Positions 25,211 through 34,633 of a DNA stretch of 64,000 nt are shown here, piece by piece. Position numbers and translations under genes: made by a program. The notes under the pieces are model-generated. The model saw nothing but the letters and a program-made list of their open reading frames with translations, did not search any database and was not told the DNA's origin. The DNA is from HGM04593 sp045647745 (GTDB taxonomy: Bacteria; Bacteroidota; Bacteroidia; Bacteroidales; Bacteroidaceae): contig JAZRMQ010000026.1 in NCBI GenBank assembly GCA_045647745.1, positions 30,996-94,995 on the forward strand. The letters are read 5' to 3'. Within the stretch, counting starts at the first letter, position 1. Every line of letters starts with the position of its first letter.

Positions 25211-28200
25211 TCATTTTGGCAATGTAAACAATATAACCACACCCTCGACGTCGGAACGTGCCTCCATACGAGAGCCGTGACGACCTGTATAGTCCTCGTG
25301 CATTCTCACAATCTCTTTTGCAACAAGATACTCCATTCCAAGCAGTTCGTTGCGCGAGCCGATATTGTATCGCGACGGGGTAAAGAGCTCTACCACCTCT
25401 TCGCTCGGCAATGTGCGACGATTATCTATCAACTCAACCCTGACTGCCTCGCCAGCATCTGTTGCGCGCAACTGCAGAATACCCTCTTTCTCAATCTTGA
25501 AGGCCGCATCCACAAGCGATTCAAAGAGATAGGCAACAAGTTCATAATCCACATTAACGCGACACTCTGTCGGCTCATACACAAGTTTGAGATTTAAACC
25601 ACTTTTTCTCGCACAGCGCGAAGCGTAACGCCCGGCATCTTCAAATAGTTGCTCTACGCGTGTTGCCGAGAGGTTGAAACACATTGTATCAAGCTCACGT
25701 TTAGCACAGTTGGAAAGTATTCCAAACACCGAGTTATAATAATCCATCAGTTCACTCATTGCTGCAATATTTTCACAGCGGCAATCGGCTGTTGCAAGAG
25801 TTTTCTGTGCAAGGTCGCGCACACGGCTAGGGTAATATATTGTCTCGTGCTTGATTACCGAGAGACAATTATCCATCACCATATTTTGCACGTGCAGACG
25901 ATTTTCCTCGAACTTTATGCGTTCAGTCTCCTCTTCAACCTCCTCGAGGGTGGTGTAACTATTGGCAACACGCACGGTACGATGGTATGTGATAGAGGCC
26001 AAGAAACGTGCAATAAGCTCAATATTGACACACTCGTTCTCGCTCAGCGGACGCTCGGTAACAAATTCAATGGCTCCGACAAGCAACTCCTCGCCCAAAA
26101 TCGTGGCACGCAAGGGAATTACGCGCAAAAGCGCATCGGCAGACACGAAAGCCTCGCCATCGTCAATAACTCCGTGCAGATAAACGTCGGCTCTTCCCCC
26201 GACAAGCGGCTGCGGTGCGGCTGCTGCAACGCGCTCATCACTCAACAGCAGTGCCACACGTTCTATGCACATACGCTCACCCAAGCCGGAATAAATCTCA
26301 TTGGCAATGCCTTGCAGCATCTCTTGGGGTTTTGCTTGCACCGAGGTGGCTACAAGCTCCAAAATCCTTAGATTGGTACTTTGCACCAGATGCTCATTAG
26401 CCTTGCCTATTATGGTGTGGCGAAGATAGGAAATCAAGAAATAGAGCAACAGCACCAATAAAAAGAAACAGGAAAGGGCAATTAGCGCCTGTCGCAAACT
26501 AAGTTCCTCGCGTGCTTGCTCATACAGCTCGACAACAGCTTTATCCTCATCGACAAGGCGGAACAGAGTTGAATAGATGTAATTATTATTCCTGTAAGAG
26601 TTCCATTTTTGCAACGCCAACGAAGCTATGGCTAGTTCGTTACGTATATCGAGTATATTGTAAAATATATCCTCGGTCAATGAGTCGGGGAAAAGCCCCT
26701 CGCGCCACCACATAAGCTCGGCGTAACCATCGCCCTGAAGGGTAAGGGTGTCGTTGCCACCTACGTGTGAAATATAATAACCGTTTAGCAAGTCAAAAGC
26801 CCGACGCGCCTGAACAAAAGCCTCGGCATAATTGCCGTTGGTGTTACTGCTGTAAACAGAATCGGCACAATATCTAACATCATCGAATATCGTTTCACCG
26901 GCAAGCGTGCGGCAGGGCAACAGCATAAGGAGCCACACTATGCAACGCATCACACCCTTAGGCAGACGGAAAGAGAAACGGCTGCCGCCACCTTTGCGGC
27001 TCTCGATGTTCATTGAGCAGACCGAGAAGATTGCATCGGTCTTTTTATATTTTTCAATAATGCCCTTGCAATTCATTAGGCCAAAGCCACCACCCTTGCT
27101 TTTTTCGGGAAGGGAGTCATTATCCAATCCAATGCTTGCAGCATCGTAAACCTTTTCGTTCAATATACGTTCAATATCACCCTGCGAGATACCGACACCG
27201 CTATCAGCAACGGCAACCTCAACAAAATTCTCACCTTCGACACACTCCACAGCCACACTACCGCCCTGCGGAGTAAATTTTGCAGCATTATCGACAAGAG
27301 TATTTATCATAAAGAGTGTCAGCGCCTTATCAGCCTTCACCACCGGTGTGCCATCGCCTACCGTGAGTGTTATTCCGCGCGACTCAAGGAGTTGACGGCT
27401 CTTTTCAATGATAACAAAAAGACTAACAAGCGGAAAGCTCTCTACCTGCAGATTCATCTCTCCCTGACGCATTTTTATCCAGCGCTCAAGGATAATGTTC
27501 AGGTCATCAAGTTTCTCGGTCAGTTCTGTCACATAGCCCAATTTTCGCTCCACGTCACCGGGAGCTGCGCTCTTCACGGCACGCAGTTCGTTTATTATTC
27601 TGTCTATATATGGGCGCATTGACATAACTGTGGAGACAGAGACACGTTTCAGAAGGTTTTCACGTTTATGTTCGGCCAGATAAACAGCGCAAGCACTACG
27701 CAACTCCTCGAGCCTCACCTGTTCGTCTACAATATCGGCAAGGCGCATTCCTTCACCAATAGCTACTGCAACATAAGGCATAAGCATCCCAAGCAAAGAT
27801 TTTTTTTCGGGCGTTAGCGGCTGTGTCGTTGTCACAAACAGGTTATCTGTGCCACCACCAATATATTTTATTGCAAAGGAGTAGCTGTGAGGCTTACCAT
27901 CGTCGGCGGTAAAGGAGAAGTGTACATCACCCGAAAAACCAGCAAAACTTTTGTCGAGCAGCTCGGCTACGTGTGTACAAAGTTCGTCTTTGCTGCTGAT
28001 ATCCTGTGGCAACGATGAGAAGAGCTGACGACAAACCTCGGGCAGACGTTTCAACTCAATCGAATACGAGTTTATGTATTTTTTCTTGCGATAATTAAAA
28101 ATGGCAATCACTAAAAGCAATAACACAAGAGCAATAACAGCAAACATCAATAGTTTATCCAAGTGCGAAATATCGGCTGTTACGGAGGAGACACCGCTCT

Positions 28201-29422
28201 CAATCTTTTTATTCAGGCGAGTCGTGCGCAAGAGCATAAGATAACTTTCGCGGTTAATATCCGATGCAATCTTGTCACCTAACCCGGCGTAGGCACAACT
28301 CGCCTCGCGGCGCACGCTCAATAAACACTCGGGGATATTATACATTGCTGCATCGGAGAACATTGATGGTTCTATCTCAATATCGCAACGCTCTAGCACA
28401 TTAGAGGCAAAATCCTCCTCGGCAGGGTAATTGAGACGATAGTAGTCATTTATCTCGGTAAGAGCAGAATCGAGCAATGAGAGAGCACCCACGTAATCGC
28501 CGGCTTGTGTTTTACAAGAGGCCGAGACAGCCAGTGCCTCTATCATCATATATTTATCGCAATAACGTTTAAAATCATCGGCGGCGGCTATTGCTAAGGC
28601 ATAATCCATTTGAAGAATGCTATCACTCTGTTGCGCAATGTGAGTTATACTCTCGGGCAGCTGAGCAAGGAGTGTCTGATTATCGCGCAAAAGAATGGCT
28701 AGCAACAATTTATAGTTTGCTATCAACCAAGTGTAGCCACACTCCTCGGCCTCATACAACCCCGTTGCAAGGAGATTTAGTCGCTCTTTTGCATCGGGCG
28801 CTGTGTTAGCCAGCAACATTCTTGCATAAACCTTCAGTGCCGGGTCGACACTCTTTTCAACACCCGCGCTCAAATAGCCCAATGTGCGCTTTACATCATC
28901 GAGCATAGAGAGGTTAGAAAAATAGCATATCGAAACAATGCCGAACTCAATCTTTGCACGTTCAAAGCGTGCTTTATCGCTCGCCGACAGGCGCTCTACA
29001 TCTTCATCAATGCGCCTTATTCTCTCAAGGGCTCTTGCGCGATAATCAAAAAAGAGTCTGTTGCCCGAGACACGATAGCAAATTGTCATAAGCCCCACAT
29101 CTGCAACAAGCTTCTCAATCTCACAATCCGACTCGGAGTAAACCTTCTCATATAGTTCGACAGCCGCAGCATAATCCATTTTCATCAAAGCCGAATAGGC
29201 CTTTGCATTGGCTGCAACCATTGTGTGTTCGTGATTTTCGGCCGATGAATCATCAAGTATTTTTGACAAGCTGTCTATCAATAGAACACTTTTGTAGCGT
29301 GCATCGTAGACCTGCACGCAGGGAGCATCGGTGCCGAAGGCATCGTCCCCGCAGTGGCTGTGCCTGTCACAAGAGAGCAACGCGCCACACAACAGTAATA
29401 TGCTCAAAAAAAAGTTCCGCAT
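25211..29422 (-). CDS. Tandem sensor histidine kinase, complementary halves
   Basis: One 1403-residue frame. Half 1 (1-824): lipoprotein-type signal (LLSC), periplasmic TPR-like helices, a membrane segment (about 420-440), then a kinase core with intact ATP-binding boxes (N-box around Asn707-Asn712, G1 DSGVG at 740-744, G2 GGGFGL at 777-782) but no phosphoacceptor His in the helix before it. Half 2 (825-1403) begins MRCIVWLLMLLPCRTLA, like a signal peptide or membrane segment, then a periplasmic region, a second membrane segment, a GAF-like domain and a dimerisation helix with SVIKHETIYYP (His1192), followed by an ATPase-like region lacking the N-box Asn and G1 glycines. I believe such proteins carry DUF5112 and DUF5113. 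The topology works as one chain. Partner regulator follows. Confidence 0.8.
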   Translation of the reverse strand: MRNFFLSILLLCGALLSCDRHSHCGDDAFGTDAPCVQVYDARYKSVLLIDSLSKILDDSSAENHEHTMVAANAKAYSALMKMDYAAAVELYEKVYSESDCEIEKLVADVGLMTICYRVSGNRLFFDYRARALERIRRIDEDVERLSASDKARFERAKIEFGIVSICYFSNLSMLDDVKRTLGYLSAGVEKSVDPALKVYARMLLANTAPDAKERLNLLATGLYEAEECGYTWLIANYKLLLAILLRDNQTLLAQLPESITHIAQQSDSILQMDYALAIAAADDFKRYCDKYMMIEALAVSASCKTQAGDYVGALSLLDSALTEINDYYRLNYPAEEDFASNVLERCDIEIEPSMFSDAAMYNIPECLLSVRREASCAYAGLGDKIASDINRESYLMLLRTTRLNKKIESGVSSVTADISHLDKLLMFAVIALVLLLLVIAIFNYRKKKYINSYSIELKRLPEVCRQLFSSLPQDISSKDELCTHVAELLDKSFAGFSGDVHFSFTADDGKPHSYSFAIKYIGGGTDNLFVTTTQPLTPEKKSLLGMLMPYVAVAIGEGMRLADIVDEQVRLEELRSACAVYLAEHKRENLLKRVSVSTVMSMRPYIDRIINELRAVKSAAPGDVERKLGYVTELTEKLDDLNIILERWIKMRQGEMNLQVESFPLVSLFVIIEKSRQLLESRGITLTVGDGTPVVKADKALTLFMINTLVDNAAKFTPQGGSVAVECVEGENFVEVAVADSGVGISQGDIERILNEKVYDAASIGLDNDSLPEKSKGGGFGLMNCKGIIEKYKKTDAIFSVCSMNIESRKGGGSRFSFRLPKGVMRCIVWLLMLLPCRTLAGETIFDDVRYCADSVYSSNTNGNYAEAFVQARRAFDLLNGYYISHVGGNDTLTLQGDGYAELMWWREGLFPDSLTEDIFYNILDIRNELAIASLALQKWNSYRNNNYIYSTLFRLVDEDKAVVELYEQAREELSLRQALIALSCFFLLVLLLYFLISYLRHTIIGKANEHLVQSTNLRILELVATSVQAKPQEMLQGIANEIYSGLGERMCIERVALLLSDERVAAAAPQPLVGGRADVYLHGVIDDGEAFVSADALLRVIPLRATILGEELLVGAIEFVTERPLSENECVNIELIARFLASITYHRTVRVANSYTTLEEVEEETERIKFEENRLHVQNMVMDNCLSVIKHETIYYPSRVRDLAQKTLATADCRCENIAAMSELMDYYNSVFGILSNCAKRELDTMCFNLSATRVEQLFEDAGRYASRCARKSGLNLKLVYEPTECRVNVDYELVAYLFESLVDAAFKIEKEGILQLRATDAGEAVRVELIDNRRTLPSEEVVELFTPSRYNIGSRNELLGMEYLVAKEIVRMHEDYTGRHGSRMEARSDVEGVVILFTLPK

Positions 29423-29454
29423 TATAACAACAAGGCTTATCGCTTTGTAAGATA

Positions 29455-29462
29455 CAAATTTA
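29455..29462 (-). promoter_or_regulatory. Possible -7 box TAAATTTG for the tandem kinase operon
   Basis: Minus strand TAAATTTG matches the -7 consensus 33 bases before the kinase ATG. The -33 region is only T-rich. Confidence 0.4.
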
Positions 29463-29500
29463 GTAATTTATATTGAAAAAACAGCGCTAGAGATAATAAA

Positions 29501-29528
29501 TAACGCTGTGGGTGCACCCACAGCGTTA
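29501..29528. terminator. Perfect 28-base palindrome, terminator
   Basis: TAACGCTGTGGGTG and CACCCACAGCGTTA are perfect reverse complements with no spacer. It lies 17 bases beyond the PepSY gene stop and is flanked by A/T runs, so it most likely ends that transcript on the minus strand before the kinase operon promoter. Confidence 0.75.
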
Positions 29529-29545
29529 AAATTTTCATTCACTGC

Positions 29546-30913
29546 TTATTTTTTTCTCTTACCATACAGACGTCTTATCCAAAAGTAGTAGCCCGTCAAT
29601 GGCAATGTAGCACCAAGCAGAGCCGCAAAGAAGGAGAGTACCCGAGTAAGCAAGCCACCCCAAGCACCCACGTGCAACGAATAGAGCCAACCTGCGAGTT
29701 TTCCCCGGCGTTCCGAATCTTTGTATAGTGCAACAGAGGTTATCTTACCATCGCTCTCATCAAATAAATATTTGTCGGCAGCACGCACGTTCCCATAATT
29801 TGAGGTCTTAACAGATACACTGCCGGCGGACACTGTTATAGTCTCAAAATGCGGAACACGCGCCACAACATTTTTAAATGCAGCCTGCCAGCAGTCGAAC
29901 TCCGTTGCCAGTGTTGGCACGCTCACAGACGTTGCGCCTGTAACTGCATCGGCAATGGCAGTTGCTCCACTTTGCGCATCGATAGTTGTTGCTGCAGTCA
30001 CCGCATCAACATCGCCGATAGAGACGTGCTCGGCATCTATAAATTGCGGTGTTGAAACATTGGTCGCAGCAGTCACCGCATCAACATTCCATTGCACAGC
30101 TTTGCCCGATTCTTTCTCAACAACTTTATTGCCTACGCAAACAGTCAAAGTGCAATCACGGCATCTGCCGGAACACTCCGGAGCGTCAGTGCCCTTAGAC
30201 GAGGGTTCCCCGCCCACTGCTGTCACATTTTCATCAGCCCCAAATAGGCTGTACACTCCATCTTTGTACCACTCGAACGACCAGCTCAGGCCTGTCAATG
30301 CCATCACGAGCAACAATAAAAGAGCATAAAAACCACCTGCAACGTGCAGGTCGTACAAAAAGCGGTTCTTGCCTTTTTTCAGAGCTATCTGCAAACGGTT
30401 TTTGAGCATTTTGCGATTGCGGGGCCACCAGATGACAAGGCCGGTCAGCAGTATTATCACAAAGGCAAGGGTGCTTGCTCCCACAATCATCTTTCCCCAA
30501 AATATTTTGCCATCACCGGGGTTGCTATCCATAAGCCAGCGGTGCAGACGAAAGATTGTCTGAAAAAACGGCAGACGTTCGTTGCTACCGGAGATCTCGC
30601 CGGTATATTGGTTCACATAAACAGCTGAATTCTTAGGTTTTGAAAGATTTACTTTATAGGCTTCATCGGGAGATTTTGAGACAACAATGCTTTTAATCTC
30701 CACGTCATCGGGCAAGGTTGCATCAACCTTTTCAGCAATGACGTTCAATGGCAACAACTCGCCAACGGGAGTTACAGCGGTTGCATCCTTGCTGCACAAT
30801 GCAGTAATCTCCGTCTCAAAAACCAGCAAGGCACCGGTAAAACAAGAAATTGTTACTACAATGCCAAATGGCACCGACAACCACAAATGTAATTTACCGA
30901 GCAACTTTTTCAT
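29546..30913 (-). CDS. PepSY membrane protein with flavinylation-like repeats
   Basis: The 455-residue protein has the PepSY_TM plan: membrane segments near 10-30, 143-163, 190-210 and 420-445 with His residues in LHLW, LHRW, YDLHVAGG and YSLHVGAWGG, which in relatives bind heme or support ferric-siderophore reduction. The long periplasmic loop is unusual. It has a cysteine cluster (Cys247, 251, 254, 259) and then four motifs resembling the ApbE FMN-attachment consensus D-x-x-[ST]-G-A-T-x-[ST]: DAVTAATNV (278), DAVTAATTI (303), DAQSGATA (312) and DAVTGATSVS (322). The gene lies 12 bases after a TraB/GumN gene and probably shares its transcript. An inner-membrane reductase is the likeliest role. 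Confidence 0.8.
   Translation of the reverse strand: MKKLLGKLHLWLSVPFGIVVTISCFTGALLVFETEITALCSKDATAVTPVGELLPLNVIAEKVDATLPDDVEIKSIVVSKSPDEAYKVNLSKPKNSAVYVNQYTGEISGSNERLPFFQTIFRLHRWLMDSNPGDGKIFWGKMIVGASTLAFVIILLTGLVIWWPRNRKMLKNRLQIALKKGKNRFLYDLHVAGGFYALLLLLVMALTGLSWSFEWYKDGVYSLFGADENVTAVGGEPSSKGTDAPECSGRCRDCTLTVCVGNKVVEKESGKAVQWNVDAVTAATNVSTPQFIDAEHVSIGDVDAVTAATTIDAQSGATAIADAVTGATSVSVPTLATEFDCWQAAFKNVVARVPHFETITVSAGSVSVKTSNYGNVRAADKYLFDESDGKITSVALYKDSERRGKLAGWLYSLHVGAWGGLLTRVLSFFAALLGATLPLTGYYFWIRRLYGKRKK
29994..30087 (-). repeat. Duplicated 75-base unit in PepSY loop
   Basis: The same 19 bases occur at 29994-30012 and 30069-30087, exactly 75 bases (25 codons) apart, encoding the two DAVTAAT motifs. 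This points to internal duplication of the motif-bearing segment. Confidence 0.75.
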
Positions 30914-30925
30914 ACAAATAATATT

Positions 30926-31831
30926 TCACCTCACAGCTTCTATGGTGTAACCTTTTGCCTTTAGCAGTTCAAGCACTCCCTTTTCGCCCGGCAAATGGGC
31001 TGCGCCAACAACAAAAAGTGTAGGAGCCTCGGCCATCATTGTTGGGATTTTCTCGACCCACGCACTGTTTCGGTCATAAATTAATGCCGCTTCTTCCTCG
31101 GGGGTACTATCGCACATATTACCCATCTTCTCATCGGTAATCTCTTGCAGCGCCGGCAAATTTTGTGCAAAGTATGCAGCCGTAAGTTCTTTCATCTGCA
31201 GAGAATAGTAGTCGGCATTGTCAACCATACAAAGCAACTGTTGTTTTTGTCGTTCAAGGGTTGCGCCTTTGTATAATGTAGCTATTTGAAAATCTATACT
31301 CTCAAGCCCGGCAACCTTTTTACCTGCTTTTGCCGCAGCCTTTTGCCAATAGGCATCAATGAGGTCCATTGGATTAAAGCCCGGGGTGAGTTTCATATAT
31401 TGCACCACCTGCAGTTGGGTAGACAACGCCATTGGCGTCATTTTCCCCATCTGACTGTTTATTATAGGGTTATCGAGATTTACGCCCAAGAGTTTATCCA
31501 TATATGCATTCAGGCGCTGCATCTCATCGACGGTAAAAATATCGGAAAGTGTCTTTCCATCGGGCAGCATCATTGCCTCCTGCACCTTTTTGACATTTTC
31601 AAAACTCTCCATTTCGCTCATCACCACCTCGCCACAGACAACAGCTACCTCATCGAGTGCAACCCTTGCCCCCGAGATTGAATCGACAAATGATGCCGGA
31701 GCAAGATGATAGGTCCCCACTATATACGAAGGTTTTTCAAGATTTTTATGCGAAATTTTGTAAAGTAACTGAGCGTTGCTAATCGCTATTGATATAAACG
31801 CAAAAAGCAGAGATAAAAAAATCTTTTTCAT
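30926..31831 (-). CDS. TraB/GumN family protein
   Basis: The 301-residue protein has a signal peptide (about 1-20, SNA/QL). The TraB/GumN (Tiki-like) signatures are an N-terminal GTYHLAP (39-45) and a C-terminal FVVGAAHLPGEKGV with conserved-type His, which in relatives bind a metal for proteolysis. GumN-like periplasmic proteins are often of unknown substrate. It begins the transcript shared with the PepSY protein, which hints at heme or metal handling in the envelope, but no sequence feature proves that. Confidence 0.88.
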   Translation of the reverse strand: MKKIFLSLLFAFISIAISNAQLLYKISHKNLEKPSYIVGTYHLAPASFVDSISGARVALDEVAVVCGEVVMSEMESFENVKKVQEAMMLPDGKTLSDIFTVDEMQRLNAYMDKLLGVNLDNPIINSQMGKMTPMALSTQLQVVQYMKLTPGFNPMDLIDAYWQKAAAKAGKKVAGLESIDFQIATLYKGATLERQKQQLLCMVDNADYYSLQMKELTAAYFAQNLPALQEITDEKMGNMCDSTPEEEAALIYDRNSAWVEKIPTMMAEAPTLFVVGAAHLPGEKGVLELLKAKGYTIEAVR

Positions 31832-31854
31832 AATGGTTGTGTATTAATTTTCAG

Positions 31855-31862
31855 CGAAGATA
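31855..31862 (-). promoter_or_regulatory. Probable -7 box TATCTTCG for TraB/GumN gene
   Basis: Minus strand TATCTTCG, a one-mismatch -7 box, lies 23 bases before the ATG; a TTTG on the same strand (31890-31887) is 24 bases further upstream, slightly wide of standard spacing. Confidence 0.4.
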
Positions 31863-31957
31863 ATAAAAAGCAATAATAAAAATGTTCAAAAGTTGAAGTC
31901 AAATATTAAGAAAACTTAAATAACAGATATTTTTCGACACAAGAGCATAAAGAGTGC

Positions 31958-31965
31958 TAACTTTG
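31958..31965 (+). promoter_or_regulatory. -7 box TAACTTTG for the thioesterase gene
   Basis: TAACTTTG matches the consensus 29 bases before the ATG at 31995. A weak TTTTTC stands in the -33 region. Confidence 0.5.
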
Positions 31966-31994
31966 TCAAACAAAAATGATATTTGTAAAAGATT

Positions 31995-32471
31995 ATGAAA
32001 AAGATTATCAACCCTTGGATTGACCTTGCTGACAAAGGCTACAACTGTTTTGCTTGTGCTCCGACGAACCCTTATGGCTTGAAGATGGAGTTTTATGAAG
32101 ATGGCGAGGATATTGTTTCATTTTGGACTCCCGGCAACAACTATCAAGGTTGGCTCGACACGCTGCACGGCGGTATTCAGGCAACTCTCCTCGACGAAAT
32201 AGGCGGTTGGATAATAGCCCGCAAGTTCCAAACCTCGGGAATGACAACTAATCTTTCTATAAAATACAAAAAACCTATCCCCACGGGAGAGAACATAAAA
32301 ATAGAGATACGTGGGCGCGTGAAAGAGGTTAAGCGTATGTTCGTGTTCATAGAGGCTGAAATAATTTACAATGGTGAAGTGCGCTCAAGCGCAGAGATGA
32401 CCTACTATACTTTTCCAAAAGATGTAGCTGAAAAGGATTTTATGTTCAACGGATGCGATGTTGAGGAGTAA
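31995..32471 (+). CDS. PaaI-like hotdog thioesterase
   Basis: The 158-residue cytoplasmic protein has the hotdog-fold pattern of PaaI/YbgC-related thioesterases, with LHGGIQATLLDEIGGWI (58-74), the usual HGG followed by an acidic catalytic residue. It would hydrolyse an acyl-CoA or acyl-ACP. The short Cys-containing N-terminus (NCFACAPTNPYGLKM) is typical of the group that includes human THEM4-like proteins. It is a single gene behind its own promoter. Substrate is unknown. Confidence 0.88.
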   Translation: MKKIINPWIDLADKGYNCFACAPTNPYGLKMEFYEDGEDIVSFWTPGNNYQGWLDTLHGGIQATLLDEIGGWIIARKFQTSGMTTNLSIKYKKPIPTGENIKIEIRGRVKEVKRMFVFIEAEIIYNGEVRSSAEMTYYTFPKDVAEKDFMFNGCDVEE

Positions 32472-32526
32472 CACCTCTATTGGGAAATTTATCGAGAATT
32501 AATCTGTAATTAAACAATAAAAGATG

Positions 32527-32534
32527 TATCTTTG
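32527..32534 (+). promoter_or_regulatory. -7 box TATCTTTG for the Wzi-like gene
   Basis: TATCTTTG lies 26 bases upstream of the ATG at 32561. The -33 position reads TCTG, a partial match. Confidence 0.5.
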
Positions 32535-32560
32535 TAGAGATAAAGAACAGCTACAAAAAG

Positions 32561-34198
32561 ATGGCATTAAAAAAACAGATAATAAGCGCATTACTCATTA
32601 TTGTTGTTTGCCTTGCGCAACCATTGTGGGCACAAGCCGATGGAGACAACGAACTGCGTCTCTTGGCACAAATAAACAATATCACCTCTTTTGGCGATAA
32701 TGCACCCTATTGGTTCACAGCCAACAGACAGGGACTCTCCTCGACAGGAGAGCACAATGGGCACTTGCGCCTCGCTGCAACATACGGCAACCATTTTGGA
32801 GCAAAAAAGCAGTTTGCATATAGGCTGACTGCCGATATCACCGCGGCCTACAATCAGGCTGCTCCGTTCTTTGTGCATCAGGCATACGCAGAAATTGGCT
32901 GGCGTTGGCTGACGTTGAGCGTAGGCAGCAAAGAGAGATTTGCCGAGCTAAAAGATGACATCTCGCAATTTGAAGGAACAGCATTTGCCCAAAATAAAGT
33001 CAATCGTTTTTTCTCGAACCTGTACGAACGCAACGTAGCAGCCCTCAGCAGTGGCGGATTGATATATAGCGGCAACAGCCGCCCTATTCCACAGGTGCGC
33101 TTAGAGGTGCCGGAGTACACTGCCATTGGCGGCACTAATCAGTGGTTGCATATGAAGGGACATATTGCGTATGGCCGTTTCACCGACGATAATTTTCAGG
33201 AACATTTTTCAAACGGTAACAATATCACACGATACGGCAAGAATATTCTTTACCACAGCAAAGCGGCATTCATAAAAATTGGTAAGCCGCAACGTTTTCC
33301 TGTGGAGTTTGAGGGTGGCCTTGAGATGTATTCACAATTCGGAGGCGATATCTACACACACAGATATGGCAATATAATTACAATGCCTGCGCGCTTCTTC
33401 GACTATCTGAAAGCGTTTATTCCAATGAACGGTGGCGATGACACGCCACTCGATGAACAGACAAATATCTCGGGTAACCAAATTGGCAGTTGGCACGCTG
33501 CAATAACAGTGCACACAAAGCCTGTCGACATACGAATATATGGTGAGCATATGTTCGAGGACTTTTCACAATTGTTCTTCTTTGAATATCAAAGCAACAA
33601 AGAGGGCGTTAGGCGTGTCATCTACTACCCGTGGAAGGATATTCTCTTGGGTATTAGATTTACGAATAAAAGTAATATCTTGCCATTTATCTCGTCTCTG
33701 CAATATGAATATATGAGCACCTACGACCAGAGTGGCGCCCTTTATCACGACCCGAGCGTAAATTTCAATGAGCAGATGGACGGCGTGGACAATTATTATA
33801 ACCACGGCATATACCCCGGATGGCATCATTGGGGAATGGGTATTGGCAATCCATTGGTTATTTCACCGGCATATAACAACGACGGCAGCCTCGCCTTCAA
33901 GAGCAACAGGGTGCGCGCTCACAATGTGGGCATAAACGGAAATTTTGGCAAGCGCTGGCCCTTTGCCTATCGACTGCAATATACATACAGCGAAAATTGG
34001 GGAACATATCTCAATGCACTAAAAAAGAAAGCCTACAGCACCTCACTGCTTGGAGAGCTTGTCTTTGCCCCTCGCAACAGCCATTGGGCCGGAAGTGTCG
34101 CTGTGGGTTACGATAACAGCAATTACATTGGCAACAATTTGGGCGTGATGATTAGCATTGCCCGTGTAGGCGCTATAAATTTCAACAAGAAACGATGA
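32561..34198 (+). CDS. Wzi-like capsule assembly outer-membrane protein
   Basis: The 545-residue protein has a signal peptide (about 1-25, LWA/QA) and a beta-barrel rich in aromatic strands. Features usual in Bacteroidota capsule assembly Wzi proteins are the N-terminal NITSFGDNAPYWFTANRQGL, a series of Tyr/Gly strands, and GIYPGWHHWGMGIGNPL near the end. Wzi binds and anchors capsule at the cell surface. It sits just outside the polysaccharide locus and convergent to it, so it is probably used for that polysaccharide. Its stop overlaps the next start by four bases. Confidence 0.85.
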   Translation: MALKKQIISALLIIVVCLAQPLWAQADGDNELRLLAQINNITSFGDNAPYWFTANRQGLSSTGEHNGHLRLAATYGNHFGAKKQFAYRLTADITAAYNQAAPFFVHQAYAEIGWRWLTLSVGSKERFAELKDDISQFEGTAFAQNKVNRFFSNLYERNVAALSSGGLIYSGNSRPIPQVRLEVPEYTAIGGTNQWLHMKGHIAYGRFTDDNFQEHFSNGNNITRYGKNILYHSKAAFIKIGKPQRFPVEFEGGLEMYSQFGGDIYTHRYGNIITMPARFFDYLKAFIPMNGGDDTPLDEQTNISGNQIGSWHAAITVHTKPVDIRIYGEHMFEDFSQLFFFEYQSNKEGVRRVIYYPWKDILLGIRFTNKSNILPFISSLQYEYMSTYDQSGALYHDPSVNFNEQMDGVDNYYNHGIYPGWHHWGMGIGNPLVISPAYNNDGSLAFKSNRVRAHNVGINGNFGKRWPFAYRLQYTYSENWGTYLNALKKKAYSTSLLGELVFAPRNSHWAGSVAVGYDNSNYIGNNLGVMISIARVGAINFNKKR

Positions 34199-34608
34199 AA
34201 AAGGTAGTATACATATTGATTGCGATGGCCTTGTTTACAGCGTGCGACAGGGTTTACATCAACGGCGTGCTCGATGGAATGTGGCGACTTGAGAGCGTGG
34301 TTTACCCCGACAGCACCGCTCACCCCGAGCAGATTTTCTACTCTTTCCAGCGCCATATGACACAGGTTAGTGAGCACAACGACAGCGCCTCGGCCAAACG
34401 TTTCTTGGGAAATCTCTACTACGATGGCACAACACTGACTATGAGCCATTTTTACAAATTCCCAGGCGAAGAATATACTGCAACAATAGATATGCTCAAA
34501 GTCTTTCATCTGCACAGCGACAGCACTGTGTTCCGCGTGTTGTCCCTTGACGACGAGTTGCTTATAATGAAAAACGAAGAGCGCACATACACTCTTCGTA
34601 AATGGTAA
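34195..34608 (+). CDS. Small lipocalin-like lipoprotein
   Basis: The 137-residue product begins with a lipoprotein signal (lipobox LFTAC, Cys17). The mature domain starts with GMWRLESVVY and is mostly beta-strand, as in small lipocalin-like proteins of Bacteroidales. It overlaps the Wzi-like gene by ATGA, so the two are co-translated; it may help assemble or stabilise that barrel. No known motif allows a firmer call. Confidence 0.65.
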   Translation: MKKVVYILIAMALFTACDRVYINGVLDGMWRLESVVYPDSTAHPEQIFYSFQRHMTQVSEHNDSASAKRFLGNLYYDGTTLTMSHFYKFPGEEYTATIDMLKVFHLHSDSTVFRVLSLDDELLIMKNEERTYTLRKW

Positions 34609-34633
34609 TATACTATTTTCGTTCGTCAGTTTC

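Noticed and set aside
26948..26950. Splitting the tandem kinase into two genes at the internal Met
   Set aside because: No stop codon or intergenic sequence separates the halves and the topology is consistent as one chain, so one CDS was kept; separate translation is not excluded.
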